Positions 16,938-26,100 of a stretch of DNA of 64,000 nucleotides are shown piece by piece. Source of the stretch: Aquisphaera giovannonii (lineage in GTDB: Bacteria; Planctomycetota; Planctomycetia; Isosphaerales; Isosphaeraceae); NCBI RefSeq assembly GCF_008087625.1, contig NZ_CP042997.1, forward strand, positions 2,852,001-2,916,000. The letters are read 5' to 3'. Under the pieces are notes generated by a model. It ran no database searches. It was not told the origin of the DNA and saw only the letters and a list, made by a program, of their open reading frames with translations. Position 1 is the stretch's first letter, and each line of letters begins with the position of its first letter. The translations under genes were made by a program, and so were the position numbers.

Positions 16938-19900
16938 ACGCGGCCGCCTCTGGACGGACGTGGGACGACGCGTCCTCGCCCGCCGCGGTCCGCCTGGCCA
17001 GGCGTTACGAGGAGGCCTGGCAGGCGGCCGACCGGGGCGGGAGGAGACTCGACCCGCGGGGGTATCTCGCCGACGCGCAGGACGAAGCCGGGGCCACGCT
17101 CGCGATCCTGCGGGCCGACCTCTCCCTGCGATGGGAAGCCGGCGATCGGGCCGGGGCCGCCTGGTATCTCGAGCGGTTCAAGGACCTCGGCGAGGACAGC
17201 GTCGTGGCGCTGCTCTACGAGGAATTCTGCCTGCGCGAGGAGGACGGCGAGAGGCCCGACCCGGCCTCCTATCTCGCCCGCTATCCGGCGCTGGCGGAGC
17301 CGCTCCGTCGCGTGCTCGACATCCACGAGCTGATCGGCTCTGCGACCGCCACGAACTCGATCCTCGGGGCGCCCTCGATGGCGGGCCCGGGCGGTCGCTC
17401 GGCGACGGATGAACCGCCCTATCCGGAGGCGGGCCAGACGATCGCGGGCTTCTATCTCGTGGAGGAGCTGGGACGCGGCTCGTTCGCGCGGGTCTTCCTG
17501 GCGAGGGAGCGGGAGCTCGCCGACAGGCCGGTGGCCCTGAAGGTCGCCCGCCGCGGCTCGCGGGAGCCCCAGGCCCTGGCCAGGCTCCAGCATACGCACA
17601 TCGTCCCGGTCCATTCGGTCCGCGAGGACAGGGCCACGGGCCTGCATCTCCTCTGCATGCCCTTCTTCGGCCGGGTCACGCTCAGCCGGCTCCTCCAGGA
17701 AGTCCGCGGCGCGCCGTCGCCCTCGGGCCGGGCGATCGTCGAGGCGCTGGACAGGCTGTCGGGGGGCGACGACGCCCCGCCGACGCACGCCCGTTCCGCC
17801 TGCCGGGACGCGCTCGCGTCGCGGACCTACGCGCAGGCGATCGCATGGTGGGGGGCACGGCTGGCCGAGGCGTTGGACCACGCTCACGACCGCGGCATCC
17901 TCCACCGCGACGTCAAGCCGAGCAACGTCCTGGTGAACGACGACGGCATGCCGATGCTGCTGGACTTCAACCTCGCCCGGGACGGCCGGCCGGGGGACGG
18001 CGGCCACGGGGCCGAGGTGGCGTTCGGCGGCACGCTCGATTACATGGCCCCCGAGCACCTCGAAGCCCTGGCCGACGAGGCCTCGGAAGGGGTGGATTCC
18101 CGCTCAGACATCTTCAGCCTGGGCGTGCTCCTCTACGAGGCGGTCGCGGGCGTGAAGCCGTATGCCCCGCCGCGGAAGAACCTCCCGATCTACGACTCCC
18201 TGCTGCGGGCGGCCTCCGATCGCCGCAAGGAGTGCCCCGTGCGATTCCCCGAGGGCCTGCCGTCGCCGGTGCCGGCGTCGCTCGCCGCGGTGATTCGCCG
18301 TTGCCTGGAGCCCGAGCCCGCCGATCGCTACCGGGGCGCCGGGGAGCTTGCCGCCGACCTGCGGGCGGTCGCCGATGACCTGCCATTGCCCCACGCGCGC
18401 GAGCCGTTCCTCAGCCGGCTGGGGGGACGCCTGCGGCGGCATCGGCGGGTGATCTTCGTCGCGGCCGGGGTGGCCCTCGCCTTCGGGGGCCTGCTCGGCG
18501 TCTACACGATGTATCAGGTGGACCGGCAGGACCGCTACGACAACGCGAGGGCCTATTACCTGAAGGGATGCGTCGCGATCGACGAGGGGCGTTTCGAGGA
18601 CGCCCACAACTGGCTCGAGGCGGCCGGCGACGCCGCGCGGTTCAACTGGCGGGACACGATCCGGGGCAAGCTCCGTTGGGGGACCTTCTCGACATTCGGC
18701 GGCCAGCTCCGGAAGCGGCTCGAGAATCTCTGGGCCGGCCCGTCGATGGACGACCTGGAACTCAACATCGAGTACAAGGCCAGGATGGCGGACCTGATCG
18801 GCAGCACGCGGAGGGACGCCGACTCGCTCCACGCGGCGACGGAGAACCTGCGATTCCGACTCATCGGCCTCGGCGACGACAAGCCCGCGGCCATCCGCGA
18901 CCTGAAGGGCCTGATGGAGCCGTTCCGGGTCCTCGATTGCCGCGAGCCCGGCGTCACCTACGAGCGGCAGATGGCCCTCCTGGATGAGGACCATCAGCGG
19001 CGGCTCACGGGCGACGTGAACGAGCTGCTCTTCCTCTGGATGGTGGGCGTGGAGGAGGCCTTCCGCCGGTCATCCGCGGGGCCGGAGCCCGCGGCGGCGG
19101 CGGACCTGGACCGTCTCGAGGACGCCCTGGCGGTCTGCGATCGGGCCCTCACGTTCGCGGAGCCGCGGGAGCCCTGGCTGTCCCTACGGGACCTGCTGGC
19201 GCAGCATGCGACGCCCCGGACCGGGATGGACGCCCCGGGCGGCGGCGGCGATCCCCGGCTGCCCGGTGAGCCGCGGGACATCGCGAGCGTCCAGTCCCCG
19301 AATGCCTGCTTCCAGTGGGGACTCCTCAACTCCAGCGAGGGGAGGCGGGCCAGGGCCGTGGAGTGGCTCCAGCAGGCGGTCCGCCTGGACTGGTCTTCTT
19401 ACTGGTACCACTTCTACCTGGGCTACCTGGCCAACAATGAAGGGCTGATCGAGGACGCCCTCGGCCACTTCAGCAACGCGGTCGCCTGTCGCCCCGGCTC
19501 CGCCTGGGTCCGGTTCAATCGCGCCCGCCTCCTCCGCGCCAAGGGGCGGTGGGGGCCGGCCCTGGACGATTTCCTCGAGGCCCGCAAGGCCTGGAGCGGG
19601 ACGCCCAACGCCTTCCGCGTGTCGCTGGAGCTGGGGGTCCTCCACACCCAGCTCGGGGACTTTGCCGAGGCCGCCGGCCAGTATCGCGAGATCCTGGCCG
19701 GGGCGCCGGGCACGGAGCTCGCCCGGGCCGCGCGGCTGAACCTGGCGAACCTCGACGCCGAGTCGGGCCGCGAGGAGGCCGCCCTCGCGACCTACGACTC
19801 CCTCCTCGAGCACGACCCGGCCGATCACTCGGCGAGGCTCAGCCGGGCCTACCTCCGCCTGCGGATGGGCCGACCCGCCGAGGCGATCGGCGACCTGGAC

Positions 19901-20887
19901 CTGCTGGTCCGCGCGGGCCCGCCCGATGCGTCGGCGGGCGAGCTGATGGCGTCGCGAGCCACGGGCATGCTCCTGCTCAGGCGGAGGGACGAGGCGCTCG
20001 AGGATGCCGCCGCCGCCAGGCGGCTCAGGCCTTGCCCGGCCGCCGATCGTCTGTACGAGCGGGCGCTGCTCGCCGCCGGGCGATTCGGCCAGGTCGAGCT
20101 GGGGAGGGTCGAGGAGGTGCGGCTGCTGCCCGTCGGCGGGAGCTGGCTCCGGTCCGACCTGCAGAAGGCCGCGGTCGCCCTCGAGGCCGAGGGCCGGGCC
20201 GCCGGACCGGGGGCACCCCGCGCGGCGAGGAGCCGGGCGATCATCCTCTCGGCCCTGGGCGAGCACGCCGAGGCCATCTCCGCCGCGCGGCAGCACGTCG
20301 AGGTGGAGGGTCGTTCGCCGGAAGCCCACCTCATCCTGGCGAGGGTCCTCCTGAATGCGGGCCGGGCGAGGCAGGCCCTCCAGCGGGCGGATGCCGGACT
20401 CCTCCTGCAGCCCAGGGATCCGGAGATGCTCGAAGTCCGAGGAGTCGCGCTGGCGCGCCTCGGGAGGCTGGAGGAGGCCCTCGAATCGCTCGGCCAGGTC
20501 ATCGCGACGACCCCGAGCGCCTACGCCCGCGCACGGCATGCCGAGGTCCTTCAGGTCTCGGGACGCCACGAGCAGGCCGTGGGCGAATGGACGAATGTCC
20601 TGAGGGCGGATCCCGAATTCGATGAGGCCTACCTGGGACGAGCGCGGGCCTGGGTATCCCTCCGCTCCTGGGACCGGGCGATCGCCGATCTCGAGACGGC
20701 CGCGACGTGGTCGCACGGCCATCTCGAGCAGGAGACCAAGGTCCTGGTCGCCTACGCGGCCTGCCTCCGCGAGCGGCCGGGGCACTCCGAACGCTGGCTC
20801 GCGCTGCTGCAGCGGACGGCGAAGGGATGGCTCCGAGGCGGGACCGCCGCATGGAGGCCCACGGTGGTGGCGGCGACGAAGAGATGA
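16934..20887 (+). CDS. Membrane serine/threonine kinase with a large TPR domain, coupled to ECF sigma
   Basis: A 1317-residue protein. Residues 1-160 are a helical N-terminal region common in planctomycete kinases. The kinase domain (about 173-490) has ELGRGSFARVFLARE, Lys203 (VALKVARRG), a long insert between the hinge (CMPFFGRVTLSRLLQEV) and the catalytic helix, ILHRDVKPSNVLV (Asp326), and LDFNLARD with DFN in place of DFG. MAPEHLEAL follows. A membrane helix at about 506-530 (VIFVAAGVALAFGGLLGVY) leads to about 780 residues of TPR repeats, for example WVRFNRARLLRAKGRWGPAL. The start ATG 16934 overlaps the sigma factor stop; a GTG at 16919 is the alternative. The kinase would be cytosolic with TPRs on the other face of the membrane. 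Confidence 0.93.
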   Translation: MNAAASGRTWDDASSPAAVRLARRYEEAWQAADRGGRRLDPRGYLADAQDEAGATLAILRADLSLRWEAGDRAGAAWYLERFKDLGEDSVVALLYEEFCLREEDGERPDPASYLARYPALAEPLRRVLDIHELIGSATATNSILGAPSMAGPGGRSATDEPPYPEAGQTIAGFYLVEELGRGSFARVFLARERELADRPVALKVARRGSREPQALARLQHTHIVPVHSVREDRATGLHLLCMPFFGRVTLSRLLQEVRGAPSPSGRAIVEALDRLSGGDDAPPTHARSACRDALASRTYAQAIAWWGARLAEALDHAHDRGILHRDVKPSNVLVNDDGMPMLLDFNLARDGRPGDGGHGAEVAFGGTLDYMAPEHLEALADEASEGVDSRSDIFSLGVLLYEAVAGVKPYAPPRKNLPIYDSLLRAASDRRKECPVRFPEGLPSPVPASLAAVIRRCLEPEPADRYRGAGELAADLRAVADDLPLPHAREPFLSRLGGRLRRHRRVIFVAAGVALAFGGLLGVYTMYQVDRQDRYDNARAYYLKGCVAIDEGRFEDAHNWLEAAGDAARFNWRDTIRGKLRWGTFSTFGGQLRKRLENLWAGPSMDDLELNIEYKARMADLIGSTRRDADSLHAATENLRFRLIGLGDDKPAAIRDLKGLMEPFRVLDCREPGVTYERQMALLDEDHQRRLTGDVNELLFLWMVGVEEAFRRSSAGPEPAAAADLDRLEDALAVCDRALTFAEPREPWLSLRDLLAQHATPRTGMDAPGGGGDPRLPGEPRDIASVQSPNACFQWGLLNSSEGRRARAVEWLQQAVRLDWSSYWYHFYLGYLANNEGLIEDALGHFSNAVACRPGSAWVRFNRARLLRAKGRWGPALDDFLEARKAWSGTPNAFRVSLELGVLHTQLGDFAEAAGQYREILAGAPGTELARAARLNLANLDAESGREEAALATYDSLLEHDPADHSARLSRAYLRLRMGRPAEAIGDLDLLVRAGPPDASAGELMASRATGMLLLRRRDEALEDAAAARRLRPCPAADRLYERALLAAGRFGQVELGRVEEVRLLPVGGSWLRSDLQKAAVALEAEGRAAGPGAPRAARSRAIILSALGEHAEAISAARQHVEVEGRSPEAHLILARVLLNAGRARQALQRADAGLLLQPRDPEMLEVRGVALARLGRLEEALESLGQVIATTPSAYARARHAEVLQVSGRHEQAVGEWTNVLRADPEFDEAYLGRARAWVSLRSWDRAIADLETAATWSHGHLEQETKVLVAYAACLRERPGHSERWLALLQRTAKGWLRGGTAAWRPTVVAATKR

Positions 20888-20921
20888 GGACGGGGCGCAA
20901 GTCGACCGTGGGTTGAGACTC

Positions 20922-20936
20922 GACGGACGCTCCGTC
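20922..20936. terminator. Small hairpin between convergent genes
   Basis: GACGGA-CGC-TCCGTC, a 6-bp stem with a 3-base loop, in the 58 bases between the kinase stop and the end of the minus-strand LEPR-XLL-like gene. There is no T-run, so this is a weak call. Confidence 0.3.
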
Positions 20937-20945
20937 CCGGTGATG

Positions 20946-22649
20946 TCACCTCGGGCGTCGCTTGCCCCGGCCGCCGCGGGCCGCGACCCGGGCGATGCGC
21001 GTCATCCTGAACCGGAGCCGTCCCATGAGGTCAGGATAATGGGGCGTGCTCGCCAGGGTGACACCCAGTGCGATGCCCCAGAGGGCCGCCCACAATCCGA
21101 GCTTCTTTTCACGCCTATGCGGGGGAGCCTGAGCATCTCGGCACGCCTGGATCGGCGAGTCGTCGCCTTCGGTCATGCGGGGGTGGCCGGCCGACTCCGG
21201 GAGGGTCGCGATCAGCTCGGACGGGTCGCCGGGATCGCCCGTGCCCGCCGCCGAGGAAGCGAGCAGCGGCAGCCCTCCCGGGCCGCGGAGTAGTTCGATA
21301 CCCTCCCGAACTCGCCCTCGGCGTGCCGGATGCGCGGCGGATCGGCCCGCGGGCCATCCGTCGGCGGTCGGCGTGGTGGCCTCGCGCATCGCGACGCCGT
21401 CTCCCGCCGTCGCGGAAGGCCACGAGGCGAGGTCGAATGCCCCTCCTCGACGATCGACGGGCGTCGTCTCTTCGTCCTGCGTCGTGGCCAGGGCGGGGCC
21501 CACCGCCGACGAGCCTCGAGAGACGAGGGGGCCGACCGAGACTCCCAGCGCGTCCTCGTTGGAAGGGGACGACTCGGATGCGAGGTTCGTCGCGGGCGGA
21601 TCCGATGCCCAATTCGACGCGGCCTCGTCGCGCGAGCCAAGCGATGGGGTCGGGGAGCGCGCGGCCGGCGTGCCCATCAATCCGGGGGGCGAATTCAACG
21701 GAAACACCAGGTTGACGGGCGAGAAGAACGCGTCCGTCAAGGCCTGGGTCGGCAGGGGGAGCAGGCCGATGGCCTCGGTCCGCCTCAGGTCCATGGTGAA
21801 GGTCAAGTCCCCCGCCGAACCGTCGCTCGGCGGGGCGGATGGGCCGGGGGACACGGGGGCCTGGATGATCCGGATGATGAGATCCGCGCCCCTCGGGATG
21901 TGGCTCAGGGCGACGGTCATCTCCGACGGTGCGTCGAGCCATTTCTCATAGGCGCCCAGGATGACGGCGAGGATCTGCCCGCGGGCATCGGTCAGCAGGA
22001 TATCCTCGACGGCGGGTCGGGAGCTTCCCGGGCTGCCCGGATCGGATGCGAGCTTGATCTTCACGTTCTGGGTGGTCGGCCCCACGGCCATCCGGAACGT
22101 CGCCTTCATCTGGTCCGGCCCCAGGGTCCCCGAGAGGTGGACCTCCGACCCCTCCGTAAGCTCCGGGACGGCGAGTATCTCCCCGCGGCTCATCGGCGCG
22201 GGAAGTCCCAGGTTCGCGGGGTCGTCGACCTCGAGCGGCACGTCGTCGTTCGGGAGAGTCCAGGGACTCGACAGCAGGATCGCGGGCCCGACGGCGGAGG
22301 AGTCGCCTTCCGGGGCGAGCACGATCTCCGGGGCCGGAGCGGGCTGTGAGACGCGAACGGTCGTGATGGAGGGCGGGTGCGACGTCGTCTTCACGACGCT
22401 CACGGAGCCGACGGACTCCCACTGAAACGGCAACGCCGGGACCGGGCCGTCGACGTCCGGCGATTGCAGGCCGACCGAGACGTGCACCGAGGGGACGGGC
22501 AGCCCGGCGAGGGAAGTCGCCAGCAGCATGCGGCACTCGAGCCCCTCGACGCCCGGCAGGATGCGCCGACGTCCCCGATCACGGCGGCGAGGTTCATCGC
22601 GCCGAGACGGATGGCGAGGCCCAGTACGCCCCTCATCCAAAGGCGTCAC
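20946..22649 (-). CDS. LEPR-XLL-like planctomycete protein with a C-terminal membrane anchor (function unknown)
   Basis: A 567-residue protein. The basic N-terminus leads into GVEGLECRMLLATSLAG, which resembles the LEPR-XLL sorting motif (LEPRxLLS) that planctomycetes place at the N-terminus of exported proteins. Here Pro is replaced by Cys. The body is rich in Ser, Pro, Asp and Gly and includes a possible beta-sandwich region (EVHLSGTLGPDQMKATFRMA, then VKIKLASDPGSP), similar in outline to pre-peptidase or Calx-beta-like modules. A hydrophobic stretch LWAALWGIALGVTLAS sits near the C-terminus, followed by a very basic tail (RMTRIARVAARGGRGKRRPR), as for a membrane anchor. I cannot assign an activity. 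Start 22649 is the only one that keeps the motif near the N-terminus. Confidence 0.65.
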   Translation of the reverse strand: MTPLDEGRTGPRHPSRRDEPRRRDRGRRRILPGVEGLECRMLLATSLAGLPVPSVHVSVGLQSPDVDGPVPALPFQWESVGSVSVVKTTSHPPSITTVRVSQPAPAPEIVLAPEGDSSAVGPAILLSSPWTLPNDDVPLEVDDPANLGLPAPMSRGEILAVPELTEGSEVHLSGTLGPDQMKATFRMAVGPTTQNVKIKLASDPGSPGSSRPAVEDILLTDARGQILAVILGAYEKWLDAPSEMTVALSHIPRGADLIIRIIQAPVSPGPSAPPSDGSAGDLTFTMDLRRTEAIGLLPLPTQALTDAFFSPVNLVFPLNSPPGLMGTPAARSPTPSLGSRDEAASNWASDPPATNLASESSPSNEDALGVSVGPLVSRGSSAVGPALATTQDEETTPVDRRGGAFDLASWPSATAGDGVAMREATTPTADGWPAGRSAAHPARRGRVREGIELLRGPGGLPLLASSAAGTGDPGDPSELIATLPESAGHPRMTEGDDSPIQACRDAQAPPHRREKKLGLWAALWGIALGVTLASTPHYPDLMGRLRFRMTRIARVAARGGRGKRRPR

Positions 22650-23179
22650 CGTCGGTCTCCATCTCCCTGGTGACGGCTCATCCGGGAGCCGCTAGTGCTG
22701 CAACCGCTGGGCCGCTGTGGATCAACCCTCGATGGAGGATAGGCCCCACGCGACGTCTATCGAAGTCGGGCACCCGTACGCGACACGGGACTGAGATTTT
22801 TCTCTGCCGGACGGAGCAGGGACGTACTCCGGGGCCTCATGCCGCGGCATCCCCACTCGGGAGGGCCCTCGAATCGGATCGCCCTCCGCATCGACTCGAG
22901 CCCATCAACGGGAATAGTATCAGGGCAGGCGCGAAATTGCACTAAGAAAAGAGGAGTGCCCGCGTCTTATCCATGGGCCCGGTCGCGGCGCCTTCGGCGT
23001 GGGGGCCGATGCCACGATCGGGAACCGGCGGGGGCCGGCCCGCATCAAACAGACCGGTCGTGCGAAGACTCGAGCGCGGCGACGCCTCCCGGCCCTACGC
23101 CCGAGGCAGCCCGGGCATACCACCTCAGTCGAGATGCCCGACGGGCCGACGGTGCCTCTTTCCATCGGAGTACAGCCCC
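22650..23179. other. Divergent intergenic region before the giant A2M gene
   Basis: About 530 bases with promoters for the LEPR-XLL-like gene (left) and the A2M fusion (right). Although the A2M frame is open upstream to 22973, that stretch is Pro/Arg/Gly-rich and precedes the signal peptide, so I treat it as non-coding. No hairpin, repeat or RNA gene was seen. Confidence 0.45.
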
Positions 23180-26100
23180 ATGATGCGGCGATCCAGCGGG
23201 ATGGTTGCGGCAGAGTCCACCTTCGCCGCGCGACACGGGCGCCCCGCGGCCCGGGTCTTCGCGATCGTCGCGAGTGCCCTGTCGGCCGCCTCCCTGGCCG
23301 GCGCGGCCGATCCTCCCGCACGCGGGCCGGAGGCGATCCGGGACGCGGCGGCGATCCAGCCGGCCGCGCCGGTCGTGCCCGGCGATGTCGTCGCGGCCAT
23401 GCAGGAAGGCAAGTACGACGCCGCCGAGGGGTTGCTCGCGACGCTCGCGGCGAAGGCGGACGCGGCCGACGATCGCGCCTACCTCAACTACTTGCGGGCG
23501 GTCGCCCAACGGCTCGCGGGCCGGAGGAAGGAGGCCATCGAGACGCTCCAATCCGCGATGAAGGCGAGCCCCGGCGGGAGCTGGGTGCCCAAGATCCGGT
23601 ACGAGCTCGCCGGCCTGGAGATGGCGGCGGGCAACCTCGCGGCGGCCGAGGAGCTCTCGCGCAACGAGGCCATCCGGCTCCTCGCGGACGATCGCAAGGA
23701 CAGGCTGGCCGAGGTCTACCATGCGCACGCCAGGCACCTCCTCCAGCCCGACGACCCGATCCTCCAGCCGGATCCGAACGGCGCGTGGGAGCTCCTGAAC
23801 CAGGCACGCGACCTCGCGAAGAGCCCGACGCTCCGCGCGCAGCTCCTGTTCTCCATGGGGAAGGCGAGCCAGCAGGCCGGCAACGATCCGCGGGCCATCG
23901 AGAACTTCCAGGCATACCTCCGCGAGTATCCCGGGGGCGCGGATCGCTTCGCCGCGAAGTATCGCCTCGGCGAGGTCCAGAGGCATACCAATGCCCTGCT
24001 GCCGGCACGATTGACGTGGACGGACCTGGCCCGCGAGATCGAGAAACTGCCGCCCCAGCAGCGCACCCGCGATGCGGATTCGATCCGGGCCGATGCGCTC
24101 GCCGGCATCCCGTCCACGTACGGAATCCCGACGCCGCAGGACGACGCGAACCTCAGCCTCGGCGTCGCGGCGCTCCGGCGGTGTCTCGCCGCCTACCCAT
24201 CTCATCGCGGAGCCGTCCGGGCCGCGTACGAGGTCGGTGCCTCCTACCTCGCCCGCGGCAAGAGCGACGCGGCCCTCGAGGCGTTCCGGCAATTCCTGAA
24301 GGGCGATGAGTTCCGCGTCGAGTCCGACGAGGCGCGTCGCGATCAGGCCGAGCTGCTCATGACGGCCACCTTCCAGTCCGCCCAGATCCTCCAGGGCCAG
24401 CAGAAATACGCCGAGGCCATCGCCGGCTGGCGGGGATACCTGGGCAAGTTCCCCAACGGCCCGCAGAGCGCAGACGCCCAGCGGGCCATCCTGGACACGG
24501 AACTCCTGGTCGCGGCCGATCACCTCGCCCGCGAGCGGTATGCGGAGGCGAGGGCCGCGTGGAATGCGTTCGTCGCCGGCAATCCGCTCGATCCCCGCGT
24601 GCCGGAGCTCCTCTTCCAGGTCGGGGAGTCGTTCGCGAAGGAGAAGAAGTATGACGAGGCCATCGCCTCGTGGGGGCCGCTGACGACCAAGTTCCCGGCC
24701 AGCGAGCCGGCGGCACACGCCCAGTTCCTCACGGCCTCCCTGTTCGAGAGCGAGAAGGCGGATCCCGCCGGCGCGATCGAGCGATTCCGGAAGATCGCCG
24801 TCGAGCCCTGGAAGTCCCAGGCCCTCCAGCACGTCGCGGTCATGGAGAGCCTGGCCCTGGCCGTGATGACGCCCCGCGCCTTCCGCACCGGGGAGACTCC
24901 CGGCCTGAAGATCACGAGCCGGAACCTGGAGAAGCTCACGTTCACGGCCTATCGGCTCAACGCCGAGGCCTACTTCCGCAAGAAGCACGGGCTGGGGAAC
25001 GTCGAGTCCCTGGACATCGGCCTGGTCGCCCCCGATGCCGAGTGGACGTCCGAGGTCCCGGGCTATGCGAAGTACCGTCCCGTCGAGGCGACCTATGAGC
25101 TCAAGTCGCTGGAGCGGCCGGCCGTCTACGTCGTCAAGGTCACCGACCAGAAGCATCTGCAGGCGACCACGCTCGTCGTCTCCAGCGACATCGAGGCCGT
25201 GCTCAAGACGTCGCGGGATCAGGTCCTCGTCTTCGCCCAGGACATGAAGACGGGGAAGGGACGGCCGAGGGCGAAGGTCCTCCTCTCCGATGGCGGCCAG
25301 GTCGTCCTCGAGGCGGAGACGGGAGCCGATGGCGTCCTGATCCACGACTGGTCGCCCGCCAGGCCGGGGAGCTCGCACCTCGCATACCTGATCCTCGACG
25401 GCGGCAACGTGGCCGGGTCTGGCCTCGCCGTCCCGGAGAAGGTTTCGCAAGGCCTCTCGCCCCGGGCTTACATCTACGCCGATCGCCCGGCGTATCGGCC
25501 CGGCCAGACGGTGGCGGTCCGGGGCGTGGTCCGCGAGGTCCAGAACGGCCAGTACGCGAATGTTCCCGGAGCCTTGTATCGCTTCGAGGTGACCGACAGC
25601 CGCGGCAGGCAGCTCGTCTCTCGGAACGTGACCCTGTCCGAATTCGGCACGTTCCGCGAGTCGTTCCCCATCGACCGCGGGGCGCCCGTGGGGACCTATC
25701 GCATCAGGGCCTATCAGCCGGGCAAGAGCGAGTTCTCGGGCGCCTTCGAGGTGCAGTCCTATCAGCTCGAGCCCATCGAGCTCGCCTTCGACCTGAAGAA
25801 GTCGATCTACTATCGCGGCGAGGCCGTGGAGACCGACGTGGTCGCGAAATATCAGTATGGCGCCCCGGTCGCCGGTAGACCGATCGAGGTCAACCTCCCG
25901 GACGGCCGCATCCTCCACGGGGAGACCGACAACGCGGGCAAGTTCCACCTCGGTTTCTCGACCGACGCGTTCGCCGAGGATGCCTCGCTGCGAATCGTGG
26001 CAAGGCTCACCCAGGACAACGTCGAGGCCGGCGCCGTGGTCATGCTCGCGACGCGCGGATTCGACATCGGGCTCAGGACGCGTCGAGACGTCTTCCTGGA

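Noticed and set aside
16934-20887. Pseudokinase because of DFN instead of DFG
   Set aside because: The metal-binding Asp, ATP lysine and HRD aspartate are all present, and the same DFN form occurs in the paralogue at 33547-36798.
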